A DNA stretch of 14,711 nucleotides from assembly GCA_002386585.1 (NCBI GenBank), contig DGIZ01000173.1, forward strand, positions 1 through 14,711, written 5' to 3'. This document shows positions 7,714-13,667 of this stretch, one piece after another; position 1 is the stretch's first letter; each line of letters opens with the position of its first letter. The notes beneath the pieces are model-generated. The model was not told the origin of the DNA. It made no database searches and worked only from the letters and a program-made list of their open reading frames with translations. This stretch comes from Brevundimonas sp. UBA4609. GTDB taxonomy: Bacteria; Pseudomonadota; Alphaproteobacteria; Caulobacterales; Caulobacteraceae. A program made the translations under genes and the position numbers.

Positions 7714-9411
7714 GCTGAGACGGAAGGCGGCCACCTCGCGCACCTGGGCGCCGCCGTGCGCCTCCGGCGTGGCGAAGGTCAGTCTGGCGATCAGGCCTCC
7801 TTCGGGCGCCGGGACGATCTCGGCCTCGCCGCGCAGCTGTTTGGCGAAGGCGATCATCAGGGTGCGGCCGACCCCGGCCGCAGCGGCGTCGGCCACGCCG
7901 GGGCCGTCGTCCTGCACCTCCAGGACGCTGGTGTCGCCTCGGACGCGGAAGCGCACCTGAAGGTCGCCGCCGCGCCCGGCGAAGGCGTGCTTCTGGGCGT
8001 TGGAGACGGCCTCGACCACCCACAGGGCCAGGGGCGCCAGCTTGTCGGGGTCGATGACCAGGGGATCGGCTTCGATCGTCGTGGTCACCAGGGGGCCGCG
8101 CACCGCCTCGCCGGCGATCAACTGGCCGACCAGTTCGCGAAGGAAGGTCTCGGAGTCAGCCTCGCGGACATGCTCGCTCTGGTAGAGGATGCGATAGATC
8201 AGGGCCAGGGCGGCGATCCGCTGGCGCGTGTCCCCCAGGGCAGCGCGGGCGCTGGGGTCCGCCACGGCCCGCTGCTGCATCGACAGCAGGGAGGAGATGA
8301 TCTGCAGGTTGTTCTTCACCCGGTGATGGATCTCGCGCATCAGCGCGTCCTTCTCGTCGAGGGCTTCCAGCAGAGCCTTGTCGCGCCGGGTGATGTTGTC
8401 GCCCAGGACGCCGAGGGTGCGGGCCAGGACGCGGATCTCGGCCGGGGCGTGCTCGGCCTGCACGGGGCGGACCGAGAAGCGGCCTCGCGCATAGATGGCG
8501 GCGACCCGCTCCAGATAGCCGAGCCAGCGCACGACGATCCGTTCCGACAGCAGCATCACGGCGGCGAAGGTCGCCAACCAGGCGCCCAGCGGCAGAAGCA
8601 GGGTGCCGAACGGATTCAGCCGCGCCCACGACAGCAGGCCGGGCGCGGGCGCGGACAGCAGGACGAAGACGTCGCGCCCCGACAACGGCGCGCCGGCATA
8701 GACGTGACGACGGCCGCGCGCGTCCTTCGCCTCGAACAGGGCGGTGTCGCCACGCTCGGCCTGGGCGGCCCAGGCGGCGATCGCCTGGGGATCATCGAGT
8801 TGGAAGGCCGCGGGGTCGGTCGCGGTCAGCACCCGGCCGGAAGTATCGATCACTGCGGCCTGGGCTCCGAGCGGCAAGGCGGGGTCGCGGATGTCCGGCT
8901 GCAGCGCCGACAACGGCAGGATGGCGGCCATCGCGCCCTGGAAGGCGCCCATGGGACGTTCGGAACGCACCCCTACCAGCAGGGCGTTCGGCTGGCCGGA
9001 CGTCCATTCCATGGCCACGCTCTCGCCGCGTCGCAGCCGTTGATACCAGGCCCGTTCGCGCACCTGGGCCGCCGTGGGCGGGCGGGCGTCGCGCGAGGCG
9101 CAGACGGGCTCGCCCGTGGGGCTGAAGCGGGCCAGGGCGACGATGCTGTCCATCCGATCGACCAGGGCCGTCAGGCGCGGCTCACAGTAGAAGCCGACGC
9201 CCTCTGGAGCCAGAGCCTGCAAAAGCACCACGGTGCTGTCGATATTGTTCTTGGCGTGAGCGGCGCTGCGGTCGGCGGCCAGTTGCAGGTCGATGCGCTG
9301 TTCAGCCGCCTGGCGGCGAAAGCCGGCCTCGGTCTGGATCGCGGCCAGCAGCAGGATCGGCAGCAGGGCGATGGCCATGGCGACGCCGAGGCGGAACCGG
9401 ATTCCCTGCAC
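7693..9411 (-). CDS. phyK: general stress response sensor histidine kinase (PhyK-like)
   Basis: This 572-residue membrane kinase is of the HisKA_2 type. Residues 9-25 form a first membrane segment. Residues 26-267 are an extracytoplasmic sensor region with cysteines at 76 and 104. A second membrane segment lies at 268-288, followed by a HAMP-like linker to about 340. The dimerisation/phosphoacceptor helix contains EIHHRVKNNLQIISS (360-374), and the ATPase domain has the N-box around N471 (EAVSNAQKHAF) and G1 DDGPG (501-505). PhyK of Caulobacter phosphorylates PhyR to start the stress response, and its gene sits beside sigT-nepR as here. Start choice: GTG at 9411 has GGAAGA 6 bases upstream and gives a short basic N terminus before the first membrane segment. 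GTG at 9459, 2 bases past the ecfG stop, has no Shine-Dalgarno but would add 16 residues. The frame is open to 9624, where it overlaps ecfG and is not coding. Confidence 0.88.
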   Translation of the reverse strand: MQGIRFRLGVAMAIALLPILLLAAIQTEAGFRRQAAEQRIDLQLAADRSAAHAKNNIDSTVVLLQALAPEGVGFYCEPRLTALVDRMDSIVALARFSPTGEPVCASRDARPPTAAQVRERAWYQRLRRGESVAMEWTSGQPNALLVGVRSERPMGAFQGAMAAILPLSALQPDIRDPALPLGAQAAVIDTSGRVLTATDPAAFQLDDPQAIAAWAAQAERGDTALFEAKDARGRRHVYAGAPLSGRDVFVLLSAPAPGLLSWARLNPFGTLLLPLGAWLATFAAVMLLSERIVVRWLGYLERVAAIYARGRFSVRPVQAEHAPAEIRVLARTLGVLGDNITRRDKALLEALDEKDALMREIHHRVKNNLQIISSLLSMQQRAVADPSARAALGDTRQRIAALALIYRILYQSEHVREADSETFLRELVGQLIAGEAVRGPLVTTTIEADPLVIDPDKLAPLALWVVEAVSNAQKHAFAGRGGDLQVRFRVRGDTSVLEVQDDGPGVADAAAAGVGRTLMIAFAKQLRGEAEIVPAPEGGLIARLTFATPEAHGGAQVREVAAFRLSGTAPQA

Positions 9412-9461
9412 GCTGGGTCTTCCGAGCTTTCGCCCCAGAAGCCGGCCGACCCGCAGCACGA

Positions 9462-10064
9462 CTAGCGCCGCCCGGAGCCGCTCAGCCTGTCGGCGTCGGC
9501 CAGGATGGAGCGCATCGCGTCCCCGGCGGACTTTCCGTCGCGGGTGTAGCCGCCGCGCTCCAGCGTGGCCTGCAGCGCCTTGCGGGCGCGGGACACCCGG
9601 CTCTTCACCGTGCCCACGGCGCACTGACAGATTTCGGCCGCCTCCTCATAGGCGAAGCCCCCGGCGCCGACGAGGATCAGCGCCTCCCTCTGCTCCTCGG
9701 GCAGGGTCTGAAGCGCCTGGCGCAATTCGTCCAGGGCGACGGGCGCCTCGGGATCGTCGACGGCGATCAGGGTGCGCTCGGCGGCTTCCTGGTCCAGCTG
9801 GGTCTGGCGCCAGGAGCGCCGCTTTTCCGAATAGAACTGGTTGCGCAGGATCATGAAGGTCCAGGCCTTCATGTTCGTGCCCATCTGATAGCTGGCGCGC
9901 GCGTCCCAGGCCTTCATCATGGCTTCCTGGGCCAGGTCGTCGGCCGAGGTCGGATCGCCGGTCAGTGTACGGGCGAAAGCGCGCAGATGGGGGATCAGGG
10001 TGACCAGTTCGGCCTTGAAGGCGCCGTCGTCGGCCGACGGGGGCCGGGATGGAGTGCTGGTCAC
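9462..10064 (-). CDS. ecfG: EcfG/SigT general stress sigma factor
   Basis: This 200-residue ECF sigma factor is of the EcfG class (SigT in Caulobacter) and directs RNA polymerase to GGAAC-N16-CGTT promoters. Region 2 is at about 20-85 (LIPHLRAFARTLTGD, DDLAQEAMMKAWD, WTFMILRNQFYSEKRR). Region 4 is at about 112-168 (LPEEQREALILV, YEEAAEICQCAVGTVKSRVSRARK). The tail of about 30 residues is unremarkable. The start is GTG at 10064, overlapping the nepR stop as GTGA, with a full AAGGAGG Shine-Dalgarno (10075-10069) 4 bases upstream inside nepR. This arrangement suggests translational coupling, which would keep sigma and anti-sigma levels linked. It is cotranscribed with nepR from an autoregulated EcfG promoter. 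PhyK follows 50 bases downstream of the stop. Confidence 0.96.
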   Translation of the reverse strand: MTSTPSRPPSADDGAFKAELVTLIPHLRAFARTLTGDPTSADDLAQEAMMKAWDARASYQMGTNMKAWTFMILRNQFYSEKRRSWRQTQLDQEAAERTLIAVDDPEAPVALDELRQALQTLPEEQREALILVGAGGFAYEEAAEICQCAVGTVKSRVSRARKALQATLERGGYTRDGKSAGDAMRSILADADRLSGSGRR

Positions 10065-10267
10065 TGTCCCTCCTTGGAGGACGACGCCTGATCCGCGCGT
10101 CTGAGAATCTCGAGGAACTCGTCGGGGACGGGCTCGTTCACGACCTCGTCGAACATGTGGCGCAGCTTCACGCCGATCGCCTGCTGACGCAGGCGAACCT
10201 CTTCAAGCCCTCGATCGCGCGACGGTGTCCCGTCGGGGTGAGCGGGGGTGTCCTTGGTGTTGATCAT
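10061..10267 (-). CDS. nepR: NepR anti-sigma factor
   Basis: This 68-residue protein carries the NepR core at about 20-60: EVRLRQQAIGVKLRHMFDEV followed by VNEPVPDEFLEILRRAD. These are the two helices that grip EcfG or, after phosphorylation, PhyR. The N- and C-terminal tails are short and polar, as usual. The ATG at 10267 (MINTKD) has no evident Shine-Dalgarno. Its 3' end overlaps the ecfG start by 4 bases. NepR holds EcfG inactive in unstressed cells. It is first in the nepR-ecfG transcript, which begins at an EcfG promoter about 50 bases upstream. Confidence 0.95.
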   Translation of the reverse strand: MINTKDTPAHPDGTPSRDRGLEEVRLRQQAIGVKLRHMFDEVVNEPVPDEFLEILRRADQASSSKEGQ

Positions 10268-10317
10268 CGAGTTTACGGCTGCCGCCCAAGCCAGTTGAAA
10301 CGCCTGTAGAAGCGGAA

Positions 10318-10342
10318 AACGCCGCCTCTCGCATACGGTTCC
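10318..10342 (-). promoter_or_regulatory. EcfG (SigT)-type promoter of nepR-ecfG
   Basis: Minus strand: GGAAC (10342-10338), 16 bases, CGTT (10321-10318). The predicted start is near 10311, giving a leader of about 45 bases to nepR. This positive autoregulation is the known arrangement at alphaproteobacterial GSR loci. Confidence 0.85.
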
Positions 10343-10383
10343 TAGCCTTCTGCGTTTTTATGCTCAAGCTGGCGAAGGAGCCG

Positions 10384-10408
10384 GGAACCGTGGCGCATTT
10401 GATACGTT
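10384..10408 (+). promoter_or_regulatory. EcfG (SigT)-type promoter of phyR
   Basis: Plus strand: GGAAC (10384-10388), 16 bases, CGTT (10405-10408). The predicted start is near 10415, about 50 bases before the phyR ATG. Its -35 element is 41 bases from that of the divergent nepR promoter, and both read GGAACCGT at the -35. Confidence 0.85.
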
Positions 10409-10464
10409 GAGACCGCTGGTGCGCCGACATGTGCGCGGCGCTGAGATTGTCGGGGAAAGACCGT

Positions 10465-11256
10465 ATGAGCCTTCTGGCTAGACTTGCGCCTCATCTGCCC
10501 TATGTTCGTCGTTACGCCCGCGCGTTGACCGGCGACCAGGCCACGGGCGACAACTATGTGCGCGTGGCCCTCGAGGCGCTCGCGGCGGGCGAGCGCCAGC
10601 TGCCCACGGACATGACGCCGCGTGTCGCTCTCTATCATGTGTTTCACGCCATCTGGTCGGCCACGGGGGCGCAGCTCGAGGACGGCGCGGCGGCCGAAGG
10701 CGACGACGCGGCCCACCGTCTGATGCGGATTTCGCCGCGCTCGCGTCAGGCCTTCCTGCTGACCGCCCTGGAGGGCTTCACCCCGTCCGAGGCCGCCCAG
10801 ATCCTGGCCGTCGATCCGCGCACGGTCGAACGCCTGATCGCCGAAGCGCAGTCGGACATCGACGCCGAACTGGCGACCGACGTCCTGATCATCGAGGACG
10901 AAGCCATCATCTCGGCCGACATCGAAAGCCTGGTGAAGGAGCTGGGCCACCGCGTCACCGGCACCGCCACCACCCATGACGAGGCTGTGGACGCGGTGTC
11001 GCGTCACAAGCCGGGTCTGGTGCTGGCCGACATCCAGCTGGCTGATGGCTCGTCCGGCATCGACGCGGTCAAGGACATCCTCAAGCGCTTCGACGTGCCG
11101 GTCATCTTCATCACCGCCTTCCCCGAGCGGTTGCTGACCGGCGAACGCCCCGAGCCGACCTTCCTGATCACCAAGCCCTTCCAGCCGGAAACGGTGAAGG
11201 CGGCGATCAGCCAGGCGCTCTTCTTCCACCCTTCGCGCCAGAAGCAGGCCGCGTAA
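10465..11256 (+). CDS. phyR: PhyR anti-anti-sigma response regulator
   Basis: This 263-residue protein fuses an N-terminal sigma-factor-like domain to a C-terminal receiver. The sigma-like domain covers about 1-130 (LLARLAPHLPYVRRYARALTG, then SPRSRQAFLLTALEGFTPSE). The receiver covers about 137-255: acidic pair E144/D145, phosphoacceptor D189 in VLADIQLADG, T217 in FITAF and K237 in ITKPF. When D189 is phosphorylated, the sigma-like domain is released to bind NepR, freeing EcfG. Length and layout match Caulobacter and Methylobacterium PhyR. The start at 10465 (MSLLARLAPHLPY) fits the family N terminus and has a GGGGAAAG stretch just upstream. The frame is open 12 codons further to 10429, which I judge non-coding. 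The gene is divergent from nepR and ends in a clear terminator. Confidence 0.97.
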   Translation: MSLLARLAPHLPYVRRYARALTGDQATGDNYVRVALEALAAGERQLPTDMTPRVALYHVFHAIWSATGAQLEDGAAAEGDDAAHRLMRISPRSRQAFLLTALEGFTPSEAAQILAVDPRTVERLIAEAQSDIDAELATDVLIIEDEAIISADIESLVKELGHRVTGTATTHDEAVDAVSRHKPGLVLADIQLADGSSGIDAVKDILKRFDVPVIFITAFPERLLTGERPEPTFLITKPFQPETVKAAISQALFFHPSRQKQAA

Positions 11257-11280
11257 GGGCGACCTGACGAGACCGTTTCG

Positions 11281-11311
11281 AAGGGCCCCGAGCGCCGTCT
11301 CGGGGCCTTTT
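11281..11311 (+). terminator. intrinsic terminator of phyR
   Basis: A 9-bp perfect stem, GGCCCCGAG (11284-11292) with CTCGGGGCC (11299-11307), has a 6-base loop. Flanking AA/TT pairs extend it, and TTTT follows at 11308-11311. It lies 25 bases past the phyR stop. Confidence 0.85.
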
Positions 11312-11377
11312 CCGTGTCTGGACCATGGAGCGAACATCCGGGGGTTCGCAGGCGATCGCATGTGAACCGATGTCGCT

Positions 11378-11644
11378 CTAGGTGGCGGGTTCGGCCAGCG
11401 CCGCAGCCGGAGCTTCGGCCGAAGCCTCGACCGGCGCGGGTTCGGAGGCGCCGTCTTGACGCGCGAAGCCGCTGTTGCTGACCGCCCACATGCCGATCAG
11501 CAGGACGGCGGCGGCTCCGGCCGAGAGCAGCAGGATCATCAGGATTCGCCGCCCGCCGCGGCCCTGGCGGACATACTGCGCCTCGACCGCATGGTGCGTA
11601 TTCACGGCGTCGGCGGAATGGGAATGCGGGTCTTGATGGGTCAT
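11378..11644 (-). CDS. small single-pass membrane protein, predicted EcfG regulon member
   Basis: This 88-residue protein has no recognised catalytic domain. Residues 1-33 are a polar, His-rich cytoplasmic segment ending in RQGRGGRR. One strongly hydrophobic membrane helix follows at about 34-54 (ILMILLLSAGAAAVLLIGMW). The Ala/Pro/Glu-rich C-terminal tail (60-88) probably lies in the periplasm. The basic stretch before the helix suggests N-in topology. The ATG at 11644 has AAGGAGG 7 bases upstream, a strong sign of a real gene. An exact EcfG-type promoter starts 65 bases upstream, so it is probably made under general stress. It converges on phyR. Similar small TM proteins with no known role occur in Caulobacteraceae. 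The function is unknown. Confidence 0.78.
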   Translation of the reverse strand: MTHQDPHSHSADAVNTHHAVEAQYVRQGRGGRRILMILLLSAGAAAVLLIGMWAVSNSGFARQDGASEPAPVEASAEAPAAALAEPAT

Positions 11645-11684
11645 CGGCTCGCCTCCTTGTCGCGGTTAGAAAACCTGTATGGCG

Positions 11685-11709
11685 AACGTCGCCGTCGCGC
11701 GGCCGTTCC
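11685..11709 (-). promoter_or_regulatory. EcfG (SigT)-type promoter of the small membrane protein gene
   Basis: Minus strand: GGAAC (11709-11705), 16 bases, CGTT (11688-11685). The predicted start is near 11678, with a leader of about 34 bases that includes the AAGGAGG site. It is divergent from a second EcfG-type promoter 36 bases away. Confidence 0.75.
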
Positions 11710-11745
11710 TTCGACGGGAAGGACGCCAGGAAGTCGGCCGAGTCG

Positions 11746-11770
11746 GGAACCGAGTTGTGCGCCCGTCGTT
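11746..11770 (+). promoter_or_regulatory. EcfG (SigT)-type promoter of the predicted small RNA
   Basis: Plus strand: GGAAC (11746-11750), 16 bases, CGTT (11767-11770). No credible ORF follows before the terminator at 11853-11884, so the predicted product is a short RNA starting near 11777. Confidence 0.7.
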
Positions 11771-11776
11771 ATCCGA

Positions 11777-11884
11777 TCGCCGAGGGCTATTCCCCCGGAC
11801 CGGCCTGACCGTCGGTCTTCGCCCTCGCCTCATTCTCGATGATGCGACTCCTGGCGGATCCTGAACGGGTCCGCCTTCTTTTTT
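11777..11884 (+). ncRNA. predicted stress-induced small RNA, GsrN-like candidate
   Basis: About 108 bases lie between an exact EcfG-type promoter and an intrinsic terminator, with no ORF and no ribosome-binding site. A predicted 5' hairpin pairs CCG-A-GGG (11780-11786) with CCC-C-CGG (11792-11798) around a CTATT loop with one A-C mismatch; its 3' arm contains a run of five C. A weaker stem pairs GACCG (11798-11802 region) with CGGTC (11812-11816 region). The 3' end is a 9-bp terminator stem with a T-run. Size, sigma-factor control, C-rich 5' part and Rho-independent end resemble GsrN, the SigT-controlled RNA of Caulobacter that regulates katG and other stress mRNAs. I cannot align them here, so homology is a hypothesis. 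The alternative is an untranslated leader for the oxidoreductase gene with an attenuator-like terminator. Confidence 0.6.
11853..11884 (+). terminator. intrinsic terminator of the predicted small RNA
   Basis: GGCGGATCC (11853-11861) pairs with GGGTCCGCC (11867-11875) around a TGAAC loop, with one T-G wobble. It is followed by TTCTTTTTT (11876-11884). It lies 95 bases upstream of the oxidoreductase start, with no plus-strand ORF before it. Confidence 0.85.
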
Positions 11885-11979
11885 GTCGGCAAGCGGGCTC
11901 GGGGCGCCTGATCCGCTTGCTCTGTGAGGAAGAGGCGTCACTATGGGTCTTGAAAGAAAACGCTCAGGGAGGCGGAATG

Positions 11980-13002
11980 ATGAGCCTGCGCAACAGACAA
12001 TGGATCCTGCGTCAGCGGCCGCACGGCCTGATCCAGGACGGCGACCTGGAACTGGTGGAAAGCCTCGTGCCGGAGTTGAAGGACGGCGAGGTTCTGGTCC
12101 GCACCATCTATCTGTCGATCGACCCGACCAACCGCACCTGGATGAATGATTCCGAGGGCTATCTGCCGCCCGTCGGCCTGGGCGACGTCATGCGCGGCCT
12201 GACCCTGGGCGTGGTCGAGCAATCGCGCGGCGAGCGATACAAGGAAGGCGATCTGGTCATGCCCCTGTCGGGCGCCTGGGCCGATTACGCCGTCGTGCCC
12301 GAGGCCGGGCTGCGGCCGGTCCATCGCGCGCCGGGCCTGCCGCTGACCGCCAACCTGTCCGTGCTGGGGATGACCGGCATGACCGCCTATTTCGGCGTCA
12401 CCGACGTGCTGAAGGCCAAGCCGGGCGAGACCCTGGTCATCTCGGCGGCGGCGGGGGCGGTCGGCTCCATCGCCGGCCAGGTGGCCAAGCAGCGCGGCTG
12501 CCGCGTCATCGGCATCGCCGGCGGCGCCGAGAAATGCCGCTGGCTGACCGAGGAGCTCGGCTTCGACGCCGCCGTCGACTACAAGAACGAGGACGTCGGC
12601 GACGCCCTGGACCGCCTGGCCCCCGACGGGATCGACCTCAATTTCGAGAACGTCGGCGGCGACATCATGATCGCCGTGTGGAACCGGCTGAAGGTGCACG
12701 GCCGCATGGCCGTCTGCGGCCTGATCTCGGCCTATAACGCCACGCGGATGCCGCCCTCGCCCAACTTCGCCCGCATCATCACCCACCGTCTGGACGTGAA
12801 GGGCTTCCTGGTCCTCGACTACGCCCACCGGGCCAAGGAGATGGTCGCCGAGATGGGGCCGTGGCTGGCGGACGGGAAGATCCACTGGAAGGTCCATGTC
12901 GACGACGGCCTGGAAGGCGCGGTCGGCTCGCTGAACCGCTTGTTCACGGGCGACCATGACGGCAAGCTGATGGTTCGGGTGTCGGAAGAACCGGCCGCCT
13001 GA
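11980..13002 (+). CDS. NADP-dependent oxidoreductase, CurA/medium-chain reductase family
   Basis: This 340-residue zinc-free medium-chain reductase belongs to the CurA / leukotriene B4 12-hydroxydehydrogenase-like group. These enzymes reduce C=C bonds of unsaturated ketones or aldehydes with NADPH. The catalytic/substrate domain carries the family block YLSIDPTNRTWMND (44-57). The Rossmann fold has SAAAGAVGSIAGQVAK (155-170) and the cofactor-binding GIAGGAEKC (178-186). The substrate is unknown. GGGAGG lies 7 bases before the ATG at 11980 but only 4 before the ATG at 11977, so 11980 is preferred. The frame is open back to 11839, but that stretch holds the small RNA and its terminator. The gene overlaps nothing and is followed 17 bases later by the MaoC-like gene, so the two form an operon. 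Confidence 0.92.
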   Translation: MSLRNRQWILRQRPHGLIQDGDLELVESLVPELKDGEVLVRTIYLSIDPTNRTWMNDSEGYLPPVGLGDVMRGLTLGVVEQSRGERYKEGDLVMPLSGAWADYAVVPEAGLRPVHRAPGLPLTANLSVLGMTGMTAYFGVTDVLKAKPGETLVISAAAGAVGSIAGQVAKQRGCRVIGIAGGAEKCRWLTEELGFDAAVDYKNEDVGDALDRLAPDGIDLNFENVGGDIMIAVWNRLKVHGRMAVCGLISAYNATRMPPSPNFARIITHRLDVKGFLVLDYAHRAKEMVAEMGPWLADGKIHWKVHVDDGLEGAVGSLNRLFTGDHDGKLMVRVSEEPAA

Positions 13003-13019
13003 CCGAGGGAGGACCGCGC

Positions 13020-13427
13020 ATGACCGAGCCGCTGCACATCCATTTCGAGGATCTCGAGATCGGCCAGGTCATCCCCCTGGGGGCCTGCGCGGTGGATGCG
13101 GCGGCGCTGGACCTGTTCGCCGAACGCTTCCTGCCGGGGTGGGACGTGGCCTATGGCGCGCCCGAGGCCATGGTCTACGCCCTGTGGAGTCGTCTGGCCG
13201 TCGACCGCACCAGCGGCTGGGCGGGCGCCAAGACCCTGGCGGTCGACGGCCTTCGCTTCCTGCGCAGCCCCCCGGCGGGCGAACTGCTGCGCGGTCGCCT
13301 GACCATCATGGGCAAGGATCCGGTAGGCGACGAGAAGGGCGTCGTCATCGCCCAGCAGGACCTGCTGGACGAGGCGGGGCGGTTGGTCTTCTCCTGCCTG
13401 ACCCGCGCCCTGGTCGCGCGCCGCTAG
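13020..13427 (+). CDS. MaoC-like hot-dog-fold protein
   Basis: This 135-residue protein is compatible with a single MaoC/acyl-dehydratase-like hot-dog domain. FEDLEIGQVIPLGACAVD at the N terminus resembles the MaoC opening strand pattern. The later part, GLRFLRSPPAGELLRGRLTI (residues 77-96), fits the paired strands where these proteins bind acyl-CoA. The catalytic D-x-N-P-x-H dehydratase motif is not visible at the expected place (FLPGWDVAYGAP), so it may bind rather than hydrate acyl-thioesters. The ATG at 13020 has GGGAGG 7 bases upstream and follows the oxidoreductase stop by 17 bases, so the genes are probably translated from one message. A link to lipid or aldehyde metabolism is inferred from this pairing. 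Confidence 0.75.
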   Translation: MTEPLHIHFEDLEIGQVIPLGACAVDAAALDLFAERFLPGWDVAYGAPEAMVYALWSRLAVDRTSGWAGAKTLAVDGLRFLRSPPAGELLRGRLTIMGKDPVGDEKGVVIAQQDLLDEAGRLVFSCLTRALVARR

Positions 13428-13430
13428 GAT

Positions 13431-13572
13431 CCTTCTCCCCCTGTGGGAGAAGGTGGACGGCGAAGCCGGACGGATGAGGGGTTTCGTGCCCCTGACCGTC
13501 AGCCGGCGTCAAACTTCGGGGAGACCCCTCATCCGGCCCTGGCGGGCCACCTTCTCCCACAAGGGGAGAAGG
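13431..13572. repeat. compound intergenic inverted repeat
   Basis: The left arm (13431-13481) and right arm (13525-13572) are imperfect inverted copies of one another, about 50 bases each, with a 43-base centre. Each arm carries its own perfect small hairpin: CCTTCTCCC/GGGAGAAGG at 13431-13453 (loop CCTGT) and at 13550-13572 (loop ACAAG). Each also ends in a CGGATGAGGGG / CCCCTCATCCG block. It begins 4 bases after the MaoC-like stop. This pattern resembles the dispersed palindromic elements common between genes in Caulobacterales and other alphaproteobacteria. No transposase is present. It may act as an mRNA 3' stabiliser or terminator for the upstream operon. Confidence 0.8.
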
Positions 13573-13576
13573 ATAA

Positions 13577-13611
13577 GAAAAACGCCCCGCCAGTTTCCTG
13601 ACGGGGCGTTT
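13577..13611 (-). terminator. intrinsic terminator of the SapC-family gene
   Basis: AAACGCCCCG (13580-13589) pairs with CGGGGCGTTT (13602-13611). An inner CAG/CTG extends the stem after one mismatch, with a TTTC loop. On the minus strand it is followed by TTTTTCTTAT. It lies 57 bases past the stop of the minus-strand SapC-family gene. The plus-strand side lacks a T-run but may still slow transcription from the MaoC-like operon. Confidence 0.8.
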
Positions 13612-13667
13612 ACCGTTTGGTGTTCCAAGGGCCTCAAGCAGCGCGAACGCGCGTTAGGCCCTCAAAA

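Noticed and set aside
8962..8988. GGAAC followed by CGTT on the plus strand inside phyK
   Set aside because: The spacer is 18 bases, not 16, it is antisense within a gene, and nothing on the plus strand follows.
7438..9465. Long plus-strand open frame (about 675 codons) opposite phyK
   Set aside because: It lies antisense to a clearly conserved kinase, has Gly/Gln/His-rich shadow composition, and would run through the entericidin-like gene and its terminator. High GC makes long antisense frames common.
11281..11311. phyR terminator as a bidirectional terminator for the convergent membrane-protein gene
   Set aside because: On the minus strand the stem is followed by CCCTTCG-like sequence with no T-run, so only the plus-strand function is supported.
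11839..11979. N-terminal extension of the oxidoreductase frame
   Set aside because: It contains the small-RNA terminator and has no family similarity; the Shine-Dalgarno and family N terminus fit 11980.
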